A DNA stretch of 64,000 nucleotides from a virus, in the IMG/VR virus record IMGVR_UViG_3300042516_003452, positions 20,493 to 84,492 of that record; one strand, 5' to 3'. The notes under the pieces were generated by a model. That model saw nothing but the letters and a program-made list of their open reading frames with translations, was not told where the DNA came from and ran no database searches. Both the position numbers and the translations under genes were made by a program. This document shows positions 8,464 to 17,009 of the stretch, piece after piece; the stretch's first letter is position 1; each line of letters starts with the position of its first letter.

Positions 8464-9627
8464 TCAGACGGTGCCGTCGTCCTGAACGAAGCTGAAGGCG
8501 GTGGTCACGAAGTCCTTGTTCAGGATTTCGAAGCCAGCGTACAGTTGCCAGATCAGGATGATGAAACGGCTGAAGTCATCGTTGTTGTTAATGAGCACCT
8601 GAGCGTTAGGACCGCCGATACCCACGCCAACGGACTGAGGACCGAAGAAATAACCCTGAGCCACTTCCTTAGAAGCGTAGGTGGAACCGCCATCGAAGGA
8701 GGCAGTCACGTTCTTGATCGGGAAGTTGGTCGATTCGAAGAACTTCACACCTTCAAACTGGACGCCAGTAGGCATCACGGGCTCACCAGCCAGGAAGTAG
8801 CCCTGACCAGCTTGGGGACCCATGTAGAAGCTGGCGTTGTTAGGCATCATGGGGTTGCCCATGTACATGCCTTGGCCAGGGTTGCCGCTGTAGCGAGCAA
8901 TCTCACGGAAGTCAGGATCACGACGCAGGTGCATCATGAAAGTAGGATCGCAGATGCAGCGATATAGACCATCAGCGAAGGTCGGCACGTTGCGCTTACG
9001 CAGATCCTTAACAACGGTCAGCAGGTCGGTACGAACCTGGAACTGCTGAACTTCGTTGCCGTACTCAGTGGTGGTATAGGACACACGACCAGAGGAATCC
9101 TTGGTCTTGCCACCAGCGAAGTAGTAACCGCCTTGGGTGGTACCAGCAGCACCGTTAGCTTCTGCTTTGGCAAGTTCGTCAATGAAGACGCGGTCACGCC
9201 AACGGCGATAGTCGTCGAGCAGGGTCAGGCTGCCGATCGACTGGTGGAACATGTTCAGGTTACCGGTGTCCAGCAGCAGGCGCTGGGCGGTAATCAGAGT
9301 TTCACGAGCGATCTTGAAGGTCGAAGGCTGGGTGGGGTCGCCCGGATCCGCAGGACCGGTGTACTCCTTAAGCACCACCAAGACCTTCTCCTTGGTGATG
9401 TTACGGCTGTTGGCCGTACCGATGGTCTGGTCGGACACGCGCTCACGGCTGTCCTTAGTACCAGGGGTACCCCAGAACTTATAGCGGTCTAACTGAACGG
9501 TTTGACCAGGCTGACGGGTGAAGTCGTGGACCACCACAGGCTCCACTGCCATTTCGGCAATGTAAGCAGGGTGAGGACGGTAAAGTTCCGCACCCAGAAT
9601 CTTTGGAAAGTCGTTATCAATGAACAC
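8464..9627 (-). CDS. Major capsid protein (N4 gp56-like/HK97 fold)
   Basis: 387 residues from a GTG at 9627 with a GGAGG Shine-Dalgarno 10 nt upstream. N-terminal FPKILGAELYRPHPAYIAEMA and HDFTRQPGQTVQLDRYKFWG, then DLRKRNVPTFADGLYRC and CDPTFMMHLRRDP, match the style of N4 gp56-type capsid proteins of podovirus-like phages. The size is typical. It follows scaffold and portal in the usual order. Confidence 0.8.
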   Translation of the reverse strand: MFIDNDFPKILGAELYRPHPAYIAEMAVEPVVVHDFTRQPGQTVQLDRYKFWGTPGTKDSRERVSDQTIGTANSRNITKEKVLVVLKEYTGPADPGDPTQPSTFKIARETLITAQRLLLDTGNLNMFHQSIGSLTLLDDYRRWRDRVFIDELAKAEANGAAGTTQGGYYFAGGKTKDSSGRVSYTTTEYGNEVQQFQVRTDLLTVVKDLRKRNVPTFADGLYRCICDPTFMMHLRRDPDFREIARYSGNPGQGMYMGNPMMPNNASFYMGPQAGQGYFLAGEPVMPTGVQFEGVKFFESTNFPIKNVTASFDGGSTYASKEVAQGYFFGPQSVGVGIGGPNAQVLINNNDDFSRFIILIWQLYAGFEILNKDFVTTAFSFVQDDGTV

Positions 9628-9732
9628 TTTGTTTTATCCTCCAGTGTCGCAGGAAGTGTTTTTATCGGGTGAAAGATTCAGACATTGATATGTCTTATCT
9701 AACACAAATTTTAGCAGTCGGTAATTTATTTA

Positions 9733-10314
9733 TTACACGTACTGCAAGGTGGGAGCTTTATAGCGAGCACCCATGGAATTGCTGGAGCCGTAAGACTCAG
9801 GATCAAGTGCAGGTTCTTGAGCAAAACCAGGAACACCAAGTGCGCCAGGAATCTGAGCAGCTGCAGCACCACCGATGCCAGCGGCTAAGGCAGAAGCTGG
9901 TACTAAGCCAGCAGCAATGCCTTTACCAACATTACGTTGGACGCCTTGGGTTGGGAAAGGAATCGCCGCAGAAATACCAGCATTTGGATCACCAAAGAGG
10001 CGAGTATCAACTGCAGAAGTAACATCGGCCGCAACATTAGCAGCTGCGCGACGTAAACCTTTTTCAGGTAGATCGCGGGCAACGTCACCGATCTTGTTGC
10101 CAAGACCAGTCACACCTTTTTGTGCTGCTGCAATCAACGCAGGATTGTACTTACCAGCAAGTGCGCGAGCACCAAGAAGACCTGCTGCACCACCGAGGGC
10201 GGCACCGCCACCCATCAGTGCAGCTTCTCCTGGCGTAGCTCCTTGTTGAGCGCCGTAAGCCGCCAGTCCTAAACCAGCGGCAATTGGCACACCATATTTA
10301 AGAGCGCCACGCAT
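9733..10314 (-). CDS. Ala/Gly-rich hydrophobic virion protein
   Basis: 193 residues with GxxxG-rich hydrophobic helices (VPIAAGLGLAAYGAQQGA; GGAALGGAAGLLGARALAG) that could insert into membranes. Between scaffold and capsid. Related in style to 19524-20432, 20463-21410 and 21412-21927, suggesting a set of internal proteins for genome ejection. No family recognised. Confidence 0.55.
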   Translation of the reverse strand: MRGALKYGVPIAAGLGLAAYGAQQGATPGEAALMGGGAALGGAAGLLGARALAGKYNPALIAAAQKGVTGLGNKIGDVARDLPEKGLRRAAANVAADVTSAVDTRLFGDPNAGISAAIPFPTQGVQRNVGKGIAAGLVPASALAAGIGGAAAAQIPGALGVPGFAQEPALDPESYGSSNSMGARYKAPTLQYV

Positions 10315-10318
10315 GGCC

Positions 10319-11287
10319 TCACTCCATCACAAAGAGTTTGTTAGCAACAACCTGAGGCTGAGCCTGATTCAGAATCCGCCATGCTTGCGAAGGATCGTAA
10401 TCCATCTGTTGCTTGAAGGTACCCCAGAAGTTTTCAGGCTGCTGAGGAGCAGAAGCAGACGGAGGAGCCGGCATGTAGTTGGCGTTCGGATCTACTTGCT
10501 GGGTCGGGTAACCAGGGGTCACCAGTTCCTGCTCGTTTTCGTACACGGGGTACGGACCTTCGGGACCAAAGAACTGCAGCGTGTAATCGCTCAGAACATC
10601 AGGATTGGTCAGGATCTCGTTGTAAGCCTGATTCTCTTGACGCTCGTTCACAGCGAACTCAGCGTACTGTTCAATCAGACCTTTGGCTTCAGTGCCCCAG
10701 GTGACTGCGCTATCCAACATGTTCTCCAGTTGGAGAGCATAGTTATTTAGGATTGCGGGTGCTTCCAGGCCGTACGCGCTTACCACGTACTGGCTTTCCG
10801 GACTCCACCCCAGCATTTCCGACACCTGCTCCAAGGAGAGATTGGAGGAAGTTGGGGAAGAGTTGAGCGAGGATGTCTGGTTGGCTTGCCAGGTCTGCGG
10901 AGCCGATTGTTGCGTAGGCTGGCCGCTGGCCAGGCCGTAATTGGCTGGACTGTACTGAGTCGTTTGAGAGGGTTGACCCTGGAACGGGGATTGAACTGGA
11001 CTGCTCAGCAGGTTCACCACCTTGTTGAACGCCGATTCCCATGGATTGCTCGTCGGGGCTTCCGACTGGGATTGGGGGGCGTACTGAGTAGGGGCGGATT
11101 GGTAACTGGGGGCCGCCTGCGGGACGGCTTGGGGGTAGCTGGTACCCACTTGATACGCCACTGGAGCCGCTTGCGGGACCGGAGCTGCTTGGTAGCTGCT
11201 GGGTGCTGCCACCACGTAGCTGCTGGGAGCCACCGCTGCCGGAGTCGGGCTCGTCTGTGGGATCGATTGGACGGTAGCGTCCTGCAT
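10319..11287 (-). CDS. Capsid scaffolding protein, overlapping the portal gene
   Basis: 322 residues. The N-terminal 180 are a disordered Gln/Pro/Ser/Ala region encoded inside the portal gene in another frame. The C-terminal part is helical and acidic and ends with ENFWGTFKQQMDYDPSQAWR and a short basic-hydrophobic tail, typical of scaffolds whose C-terminus contacts capsid subunits. The ATG at 11287 has AAAAGGAG seven nt upstream, itself inside portal codons, which supports independent initiation. Position between portal and capsid fits. Confidence 0.7.
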   Translation of the reverse strand: MQDATVQSIPQTSPTPAAVAPSSYVVAAPSSYQAAPVPQAAPVAYQVGTSYPQAVPQAAPSYQSAPTQYAPQSQSEAPTSNPWESAFNKVVNLLSSPVQSPFQGQPSQTTQYSPANYGLASGQPTQQSAPQTWQANQTSSLNSSPTSSNLSLEQVSEMLGWSPESQYVVSAYGLEAPAILNNYALQLENMLDSAVTWGTEAKGLIEQYAEFAVNERQENQAYNEILTNPDVLSDYTLQFFGPEGPYPVYENEQELVTPGYPTQQVDPNANYMPAPPSASAPQQPENFWGTFKQQMDYDPSQAWRILNQAQPQVVANKLFVME

Positions 11288-13034
11288 AACTCATCTCCTT
11301 TTGTAGAGCTTCTAAGGTGCGATACAGATATGGAGTTAAATCCAATCTTGGATCCGCAGCCATCGGTAGATCCGGTGCCTGCGGGTGGGGAGTTTGCATC
11401 ATTCCCCCCACAAGGCGAGCGAACTGAGAGTATGCACCCTGTAATTCGTTCACCATCCTGAACGGGAACCCCGAGAGCATCGAGGCCCGTTCCTCATCCG
11501 TCTTAGACGGGAAGAGGTATTTCAGTGCTTCAATGCTATCAACACCTAACTCTTGCAAATTTCTTACAACAATTGAGTTGTTGAGCACGTCTTGGGTTGA
11601 ATCCTCATAAACAGGACCTAACCAACGCCACTGAACGGTGACATCACCATCAGGAATGAGACCAGTAACCCCAGGTGGAATCATCTGGGTCTCAATTAAC
11701 GCCATCATAAGCTTTTTGAGCTGGTCGTTATAAGCCTGAAGAGCTTCCTGATAACCTTGCTCAGCTTCTGGTGGTGCACCAGGAGGCAGAGGTACTGGCT
11801 TCTCAATACCAGCAGCCGCTGCAAGTGTGGACCGGAAGAGTTGTTCTTCTTGATAAATAATCAGCTCAAGGCACCTACAGATGCCGTGGGTATAAATGGC
11901 ATTTGCTTTTTTCTTAGATGTCGCAGCGACCCGCCCAAATAAGGATTTGTATTCAGTTGCAGTAACACCAGCAGAAATCGACAGCTCATCCACACCGCCA
12001 AGAGCAGTACGAATTTCTTCGCGGTACTGGCGGGCAAAAGCATTTTGGTCACCTGTAATTGCATCAGGGACGATGTAACCAACACGGTCGTTTGGTTCCA
12101 GGTTTGCAATAACGCGTGGAACACGAAGCTGACCATCAACACCACGGCTGACGGGATCAGCCTTAAACATCGACCGACTCATCGGCGATGGACTTGCAAA
12201 ACCGGAGTTCGCTGCAATGGATGGCCGCTGGACCATACCATCGCCACCGGACTCAATTAGGTCAGTCTTGGGCCTGGAGGACAGCAGTGTTGGGTTGCCA
12301 AAGAATGTGATGTTCTTGCGAATGGTTCGCATTAAGTCATCATGGGTGACGATGTGATTCGCCATGGAATCAAACTCACCGACACCCTCAGACGAGAACC
12401 CTTGCGGATTATTGAGAATCTCAACGCAAGGAATGAAGCCCAGGGAATTCTTGAGTTGTTTGGTATTTCCAGTTATGGAATACGTCGGCATGTCGAACGT
12501 CAGTTCGGACTCCGAATGGGTTTCTTCAATTTCGTTCGCTTTAATCGATAGACGGATATAACGCTTAGCGCCAGGGTTATAAGTGGTTTGATTACCGGTC
12601 AGATTGGTAGTATTGATTTGATCACCAAAACCGTTACCTCTCTTGACCTTGTAACTGTAGATGATCACCACTTCATCCAGCTCACCATCAACGTTGTAGT
12701 ACGCACGATACTCGTGTTGACGGAAATAGTAGAGGCGGTAGTTGGATTTAGTTGGCCGGATGTAGAAAAGCCCCTGGCCATCACAAAGGAAATATTCCCA
12801 GATGGAGTCCAAGCGTGTATCCATCTTGTTGTACTTCAGTACACGGTCGACAAAGTCTTTGCGCTGTGCACCAAAGTTATCTTGGGCCGGGAAGAACTCA
12901 ACACCCTGACGAATACCAAAAAGCTTCATCTGGGCGATGTGAGCCGCCACAATGCCAGTATCAACAACGATGTTGCTATCTTTATCGAGATAGGCGTTGA
13001 TGATTTCCTGAAGTCTGGCTTTGGCGTCGGCCAT
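10743..13034 (-). CDS. Portal protein
   Basis: 763 residues. The core (about 1-570) has the portal pattern: DRVLKYNKMDTRLDSIWEYF, GLFYIRPTKSNYRLYYFRQ, a GGVDELSISAGVTATEYKSL clip region and long helices after RVAATSKKKANAIYTHG. It forms the dodecameric ring through which DNA is packaged by TerL. The last ~190 residues are Gly/Ser/Pro/Gln-rich and share their DNA with the scaffold N-terminus (545-nt overlap). Without this tail the length would be normal for the family. Confidence 0.85.
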   Translation of the reverse strand: MADAKARLQEIINAYLDKDSNIVVDTGIVAAHIAQMKLFGIRQGVEFFPAQDNFGAQRKDFVDRVLKYNKMDTRLDSIWEYFLCDGQGLFYIRPTKSNYRLYYFRQHEYRAYYNVDGELDEVVIIYSYKVKRGNGFGDQINTTNLTGNQTTYNPGAKRYIRLSIKANEIEETHSESELTFDMPTYSITGNTKQLKNSLGFIPCVEILNNPQGFSSEGVGEFDSMANHIVTHDDLMRTIRKNITFFGNPTLLSSRPKTDLIESGGDGMVQRPSIAANSGFASPSPMSRSMFKADPVSRGVDGQLRVPRVIANLEPNDRVGYIVPDAITGDQNAFARQYREEIRTALGGVDELSISAGVTATEYKSLFGRVAATSKKKANAIYTHGICRCLELIIYQEEQLFRSTLAAAAGIEKPVPLPPGAPPEAEQGYQEALQAYNDQLKKLMMALIETQMIPPGVTGLIPDGDVTVQWRWLGPVYEDSTQDVLNNSIVVRNLQELGVDSIEALKYLFPSKTDEERASMLSGFPFRMVNELQGAYSQFARLVGGMMQTPHPQAPDLPMAADPRLDLTPYLYRTLEALQKEMSYAGRYRPIDPTDEPDSGSGGSQQLRGGSTQQLPSSSGPASGSSGVSSGYQLPPSRPAGGPQLPIRPYSVRPPIPVGSPDEQSMGIGVQQGGEPAEQSSSIPVPGSTLSNDSVQSSQLRPGQRPAYATIGSADLASQPDILAQLFPNFLQSLLGAGVGNAGVESGKPVRGKRVRPGSTRNPK

Positions 13035-13069
13035 TAACTATTTCCCCTTTCTTTTAATGGTAGCAGTTT

Positions 13070-13540
13070 TCAAGAAACAATCTTGTTCTGGAAACCTGCA
13101 GGAACTTGACCAAACTGAGGCCCCATAAACATCTGGGCATTATCAACAAACATACCTGCGTTACCCATTGACTGCATGCCTCCCATAGCCATGGGAAGCT
13201 GTGGACCTGTACGACGAAGGAAGATTTCCTTCTCATTTGGATTATCAGTTCCCATCCCTTTGTTATAAATTTTCTGCTGACGGTTTTGCTGTTTATGGGC
13301 TTCACGATTAATCTGTAATCCTTCGCCACCCATGAAATTGCCACCAGCAACACCAGAGCGAGGATCGTGAAGAATAAAACGATCGCGATCTTGGTCTTGA
13401 CGGAATGGGCTGTAATCAGGATTTTGAAAATACCCAGGGCCAGGTTGAACGTTTAACTGTGCAGGATTAAAACGCACGGCCGCAGCAGGAATTTGACCTG
13501 GCGCACCTGGTACGTTTTGTTCTCCGTAATAACGAATCAT
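13070..13540 (-). CDS. Hypothetical protein upstream of portal
   Basis: 156 residues rich in Asn, Gln, Pro, Met and Arg (NQNP/QAHK-type stretches, IGGEGLQINREAHKQQNR) and probably extended or disordered. Placed between TerL-side genes and portal. A TAAAATAGAAAGA promoter candidate lies 17 nt upstream. No family recognised. Confidence 0.5.
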   Translation of the reverse strand: MIRYYGEQNVPGAPGQIPAAAVRFNPAQLNVQPGPGYFQNPDYSPFRQDQDRDRFILHDPRSGVAGGNFMGGEGLQINREAHKQQNRQQKIYNKGMGTDNPNEKEIFLRRTGPQLPMAMGGMQSMGNAGMFVDNAQMFMGPQFGQVPAGFQNKIVS

Positions 13541-13556
13541 CTTTGGCTCACTGCAA

Positions 13557-13569
13557 TCTTTCTATTTTA
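13557..13569 (-). promoter_or_regulatory. Candidate late promoter (TAAAATAnAAAGA class)
   Basis: Minus-strand TAAAATAGAAAGA, 17 nt before the ATG at 13540. Near-identical motifs occur at 13815, 18587, 25688 and 54921 at similar distances. Confidence 0.5.
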
Positions 13570-13581
13570 CTGCGGTATCCT

Positions 13582-13800
13582 TTAACGCTTTTGTTTTGGT
13601 GCGGTCGAGAATTTACCTGGTGGCCTACGAGTCGCCATATAGTCAGATGGCTTTAATGGAGAAGGAACACGAGAGGAAGTGACTCGTCCCATCGTCTCAA
13701 ATGGTTTCGTCGATATTTCCTGTTCTTGATCAGCAGGCATCATGATCATGATAGGAGCCGAATCAAATCCAGTACCAAAATAACGCCCTGCTAATTCCAT
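13582..13800 (-). CDS. Small hypothetical virion-block protein
   Basis: 72 residues, MELAGRYFGTGFDSAPIMIM at the start and a basic, Pro-rich end (RRPPGKFSTAPKQKR). No family recognised. A TAAAATAAGAAGA motif ends 15 nt upstream, inside the tail of the AbrB-like gene. Confidence 0.5.
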   Translation of the reverse strand: MELAGRYFGTGFDSAPIMIMMPADQEQEISTKPFETMGRVTSSRVPSPLKPSDYMATRRPPGKFSTAPKQKR

Positions 13801-13814
13801 GCCTACTTCCTTGA

Positions 13815-13827
13815 TCTTCTTATTTTA
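13815..13827 (-). promoter_or_regulatory. Candidate late promoter (TAAAATAnAAAGA class)
   Basis: Minus-strand TAAAATAAGAAGA, 15 nt before the ATG at 13800 and overlapping the stop of the upstream gene. Confidence 0.5.
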
Positions 13828-14007
13828 ATCTTCTATAACTTCGTAGCCAGAGGGATCGTTTACCTTAGAGAGGACAATGCCTTCACCACGTACGTCCCAG
13901 TTAAGGAGATCGCCTTCTAACCAGCCAAGGTCTTCGATTACTTCGTCTGGCAGGACGATAAACTGATCTCCGTTCTCGTCTTCTTGTACTTCAACGACGT
14001 AGGTCAT
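13825..14007 (-). CDS. AbrB/MazE-like swapped-hairpin protein
   Basis: 60 residues. QFIVLPDEVIEDLGWLEGDLLNWDV matches the SpoVT/AbrB fold used by transcription factors and antitoxins: a beta strand, a LP(x)EV helix, then LGWxxGDxLxW. No toxin gene is adjacent, so a phage regulator or a decoy is more likely than a toxin-antitoxin pair. Start overlaps the preceding gene's stop by 4 nt. Confidence 0.6.
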   Translation of the reverse strand: MTYVVEVQEDENGDQFIVLPDEVIEDLGWLEGDLLNWDVRGEGIVLSKVNDPSGYEVIED

Positions 14008-14297
14008 TTGGACAAAATCTTTTCCATTAGCTTATCAAGCTTATTATTTATTTCGCGAAAATTATTGTGCATTTCTTGGATCTCTCTTAGGAAGTCAACC
14101 TTAAGAACGTATTCCATCGGCATGCGATTAATTTGGTCTTCCAAAAGATCAATCCTGCGTTTTTGAGATCCGATGTAATCAAAGGCCTGCTGGACACGTT
14201 CCTGCTGCCTATCAAGTATTTTATTCGCTGCCCAGGAACCGCCTGTAACAGCAGATACAATGGCGGTTAAACCAATGGCTATGTATTCCGGACCCAC
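14004..14297 (-). CDS. Holin-like or coiled-coil membrane protein
   Basis: 97 residues from a GTG at 14297. An N-terminal membrane helix (YIAIGLTAIVSAVTGGSWAA) is followed by a long coiled coil (QQERVQQAFDYIGSQKRRID through KLDKLMEKILSK). This architecture occurs in phage holin-type or membrane-anchored accessory proteins near terminase genes. No diagnostic motif. Confidence 0.5.
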   Translation of the reverse strand: MGPEYIAIGLTAIVSAVTGGSWAANKILDRQQERVQQAFDYIGSQKRRIDLLEDQINRMPMEYVLKVDFLREIQEMHNNFREINNKLDKLMEKILSK

Positions 14298-14329
14298 GAA
14301 TCTGAATTACTTTTCTTTTAATTCTAAAA

Positions 14330-15856
14330 TCAGTAATCAATTTGGAGCTGACCTTTTCTTGCCAGGCCGGTCACCAACCAAACCAAAGCATCAACGCAGT
14401 CGTCATGACTGCTGACACCAAAGTTAGTCAGTTCTTCAAACATAGCCGTGAAGTTGCGGAACCGATTAAAAATGATCTTGCGGTCCTCGAACATTCCCAT
14501 GATTCCACGGAAACGTGCCAATTTATCGGAACGGAAACCTTTGACCGGATGCCAGATCAAGTTGTAAAGACTCTCGTTGTTTAAACAGACACGCTTAAAG
14601 TCAGCTTCTAAGGATGCCTGGTACTGGACTGCCTCACTCCAGATGTCACATGTTGAGTAAGTCGGGAAGTAATTGCCATTGTCGTCCTTACCAAGGATTG
14701 ACCAGTCGTTGAGAAGTTCCTTAAGGGCATCCAATTTTTCCAGGTTGCCCATGACACGCAAGCGGCGGTAATCAATGATGTGTACTTGGTCTCCGATCCT
14801 CCCTCCCAGTACCATCACCGTGTAGTCATTCTTTTCTTTCGTACCCGCCGACAGGTCCACACCCACACCAAGCGCGTCAAATTCCGTAGCGATTTCCGCC
14901 TTAACAATCAGCTCTGGTGCCAGGGACAGCTCATTCTGTCTGACAATCTGATTCATGTACTGGAACGAGAAGGCAATCGGTGCCTGCCTTTTCTTTTCCC
15001 GCAGGTAGTCAAGAGACCACATCTCCGGCCAGTAAGACTTTTCTTCCCCAGTCTTGGGATCGTTCAAGATGGCGGAAAGAACAATCTGCATCCAGTTGTT
15101 CTGCGGATTGAAAGTCGTGGAATGAATGTCGTCATGCCGGAAGCGAGTTCCCAGGCAAATGGCACGACCGCCTTCAAACATGGTTGGTGCGATCACCGCG
15201 TTCCAGTTGTCCTGCATCTGCTTACGGATATCAGGGTTGGAGATGTCCGCTGCAGACTTGATGGCGTCATCGATGATCACCAGGTGTGAACGCTTGGAGG
15301 TCACCGAACCTTTTAGACCAGCAGCGCAGAGTGTGAATTGTTCTTCACCAGTGGTGTCAATGCCTGCAAATTTGTGATCAATGGACCAGTACTCATTACT
15401 AGTAACGTTTTTGAGAAGGCGTACGGTAGGGAAGACTTCTTGATACCGCTTGCTTTCAATGATTCGTTTAATGGTTGCAGACTTGGAGCGTGCAATATCA
15501 ACCGTGTACGACAAGTAAAGAATTTGAAGTGGCTTCTTGGCCATGGTGTGTACACCAATAGCCCATGCAGTAAATAGACCAAGGATCGTGCTTTTAGCAG
15601 AACCCCGTGGTGCAAGAAGGTCAATGTTTGGACCAGCAATCTTCAATAGGCAGCTGCTGTCCTCTTGGGTAACAAAGTGCCGGTGCCACTCTTTGTGGTG
15701 TTCAGCCGGAGGTTTGTCAGCTACGTAGTCGCAAAAGAAACCAAAGTCATCCCTGGCTTGTTGAAGAGTTTCCAGGTTCTTTGGTGGACGGATCTGTTGC
15801 CTACGTGCAGCAGCTCGTGCGTTACGTCGGTATGCGAGATGCTGGTATGCAGGCAC
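14330..15856 (-). CDS. terL: Terminase large subunit (TerL)
   Basis: 508 residues from a GTG at 15856. ATPase domain with Walker A PRGSAKST (about 83-90) and Walker B HLVIIDDA (D196/D197). The nuclease domain has RNase-H-fold acidic residues, D334 in GVGVDLSAG and the late DDCVDALVWL pair. It powers DNA translocation into the prohead through the portal and cuts the concatemer. Length and motif order are normal. The putative small subunit lies three genes upstream. Confidence 0.95.
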   Translation of the reverse strand: MPAYQHLAYRRNARAAARRQQIRPPKNLETLQQARDDFGFFCDYVADKPPAEHHKEWHRHFVTQEDSSCLLKIAGPNIDLLAPRGSAKSTILGLFTAWAIGVHTMAKKPLQILYLSYTVDIARSKSATIKRIIESKRYQEVFPTVRLLKNVTSNEYWSIDHKFAGIDTTGEEQFTLCAAGLKGSVTSKRSHLVIIDDAIKSAADISNPDIRKQMQDNWNAVIAPTMFEGGRAICLGTRFRHDDIHSTTFNPQNNWMQIVLSAILNDPKTGEEKSYWPEMWSLDYLREKKRQAPIAFSFQYMNQIVRQNELSLAPELIVKAEIATEFDALGVGVDLSAGTKEKNDYTVMVLGGRIGDQVHIIDYRRLRVMGNLEKLDALKELLNDWSILGKDDNGNYFPTYSTCDIWSEAVQYQASLEADFKRVCLNNESLYNLIWHPVKGFRSDKLARFRGIMGMFEDRKIIFNRFRNFTAMFEELTNFGVSSHDDCVDALVWLVTGLARKGQLQIDY

Positions 15857-15889
15857 AATAATTGGTATTCACTATCAATGAATACTAAC

Positions 15890-16042
15890 CTACTTCTTTT
15901 TCTTTTGTTCTTGATATTTACGCGCTTTGTCGAGAGCCGCTTTGCGCTTGTCTTTGTCCGACATTTCGCTCCCGTCCTTGTTCTTCTCGCCCTTTTCCTT
16001 GAAGTGGGCGAGGAGTTGAGGTGGCATCTTGCTTTTGGACAT
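15890..16042 (-). CDS. Small basic protein, overlapping the 102-residue gene
   Basis: 50 residues: MSKSKMPPQLLAHFKEKGE, then a Lys/Arg-rich helix ending KARKYQEQKKKK. The pattern MPPxLLxHFKxK followed by a basic helix is, as I recall, common in small cyanophage proteins next to terminase. It shares 125 nt with the C-terminus of 15918-16226 in another frame; this frame looks the more protein-like of the two there. Confidence 0.55.
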   Translation of the reverse strand: MSKSKMPPQLLAHFKEKGEKNKDGSEMSDKDKRKAALDKARKYQEQKKKK

Positions 16043-16226
16043 CAGACCGGTTATTGCGAAGGGCGTTTAGAACTTCTGCTCCTTGCTGCGACTCTCCACC
16101 AATTGGTGCGCCTTGAAGTTGACGAGAACCAGAAAGACGATTCTTTTGCAGCTGCTGAACAATATTGATCATGCCGCCGGCAAGTCGTGCATCTGGCGCT
16201 GATTGTGCTTGGGGTGAAGGGTTCAT
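15918..16226 (-). CDS. Hypothetical protein between terminase genes
   Basis: 102 residues. N-terminal half has an amphipathic helix (ARLAGGMINIVQQLQKNRL). The C-terminal half (Gln/Arg/Gly-rich) overlaps the 50-residue gene in another frame and may be a by-product of that gene's coding. A 19-nt gap follows the putative TerS. Confidence 0.5.
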   Translation of the reverse strand: MNPSPQAQSAPDARLAGGMINIVQQLQKNRLSGSRQLQGAPIGGESQQGAEVLNALRNNRSDVQKQDATSTPRPLQGKGREEQGRERNVGQRQAQSGSRQSA

Positions 16227-16244
16227 TACCTAATTTAATTCAGC

Positions 16245-16781
16245 TTAACTTTCTTCAAATTGCATTTTAGCCCACACACTCATTGATGCCTCTTCCAGTG
16301 GAAGCTCAATTGGGTCATCCTTAAAAATGGCCATCAATTCACGAATGGCACGGTCTGCACCAGCCATCAGCAAACCTTTACGATCACGGCTACCAGTGGC
16401 CGCCTCAACCTGTGCAATCGTCCCACGAAGTTCTTTTTGCATGCCGGCAATGCGTGCTACGCCAGCATCCCGTTTAACAACACCGTTATCAACGTCATCC
16501 CTTAACTTACGAATATCCTCTTGCATCTCCTCAATTTCATAGAGGAGTTTCTTGCGGTGATCAGGCTTTGGATAGTGGGACTTAACCCACTGCTCACATG
16601 GAATGATGCTACCTCTGTAACCAAGGAACCTGGCGTAAAGGTAACATTCAATTACTGAGAAATTATCAGCAGCAAATTGCGTGAACGATTCCTGCTCAGC
16701 GGATGTTAAGTTATCGACCCATTGGTCAAATAACTCAATATCGATAAGCTCGTTGGGCCTGGTTGTAGTCGCGGGCTTCAT
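16245..16781 (-). CDS. Putative terminase small subunit
   Basis: 178 residues using the ATG at 16781, which reduces overlap with the upstream gene; a longer frame to 16904 exists. LTSAEQESFTQFAADNFSVIECYLYARFLG resembles a DNA-recognition helical domain. It is followed by a coiled coil (KKLLYEIEEMQEDIRKLRDD) and a GADRAIRELMAIFKDDP oligomerisation-like segment. Layout and position upstream of TerL fit TerS, which recognises pac or cos DNA. There is no specific family motif. Confidence 0.6.
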   Translation of the reverse strand: MKPATTTRPNELIDIELFDQWVDNLTSAEQESFTQFAADNFSVIECYLYARFLGYRGSIIPCEQWVKSHYPKPDHRKKLLYEIEEMQEDIRKLRDDVDNGVVKRDAGVARIAGMQKELRGTIAQVEAATGSRDRKGLLMAGADRAIRELMAIFKDDPIELPLEEASMSVWAKMQFEES

Positions 16782-16992
16782 CACCCTGCTTGAACTGCTG
16801 CGCTTGTTCAGCAGAGGTTCTTTGTTCTGTGGCACCTTTACCAATCGTCTCACGTTCTTGTGTGCCGGCTTCTTCCATTTTTTTCTTGGAGAAACCGTAA
16901 GCAACCTCAGCTGCCTGTTTGTACTTATCTAGGTCAAACCAGTCATCAACATCTGTTTGACCAGCTGGTACGCTAGGGAGACTTGAAGTCAT
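16735..16992 (-). CDS. Small charged virion-block protein
   Basis: 85 residues. VDDWFDLDKYKQAAEVAYGF is followed by a polar coiled-coil region rich in Glu, Gln and Arg. The DxFDLxKY segment resembles DYFDISKF of the next gene upstream (17010-17174), hinting at common ancestry. Overlaps the TerS start by 47 nt. Confidence 0.5.
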   Translation of the reverse strand: MTSSLPSVPAGQTDVDDWFDLDKYKQAAEVAYGFSKKKMEEAGTQERETIGKGATEQRTSAEQAQQFKQGDEARDYNQAQRAYRY

Positions 16993-17009
16993 TGTTAAGT
17001 ATACCTAAA

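Noticed and set aside
7698-8967. Long plus-strand frames (265 and 140 codons) across the decoration and capsid genes
   Set aside because: Antisense shadows caused by strong codon bias of highly expressed minus-strand genes; no leader and implausible composition (His/Gly/Thr-rich).
9133-9492. 119-codon plus-strand frame in the capsid gene
   Set aside because: Antisense to the conserved capsid reading frame; no start signals.
10886-11461. 191-codon plus-strand frame over the portal/scaffold overlap
   Set aside because: A third open frame in the same low-complexity DNA; Arg/Gly-rich and without ribosome-binding site. Only the two minus-strand frames have support.
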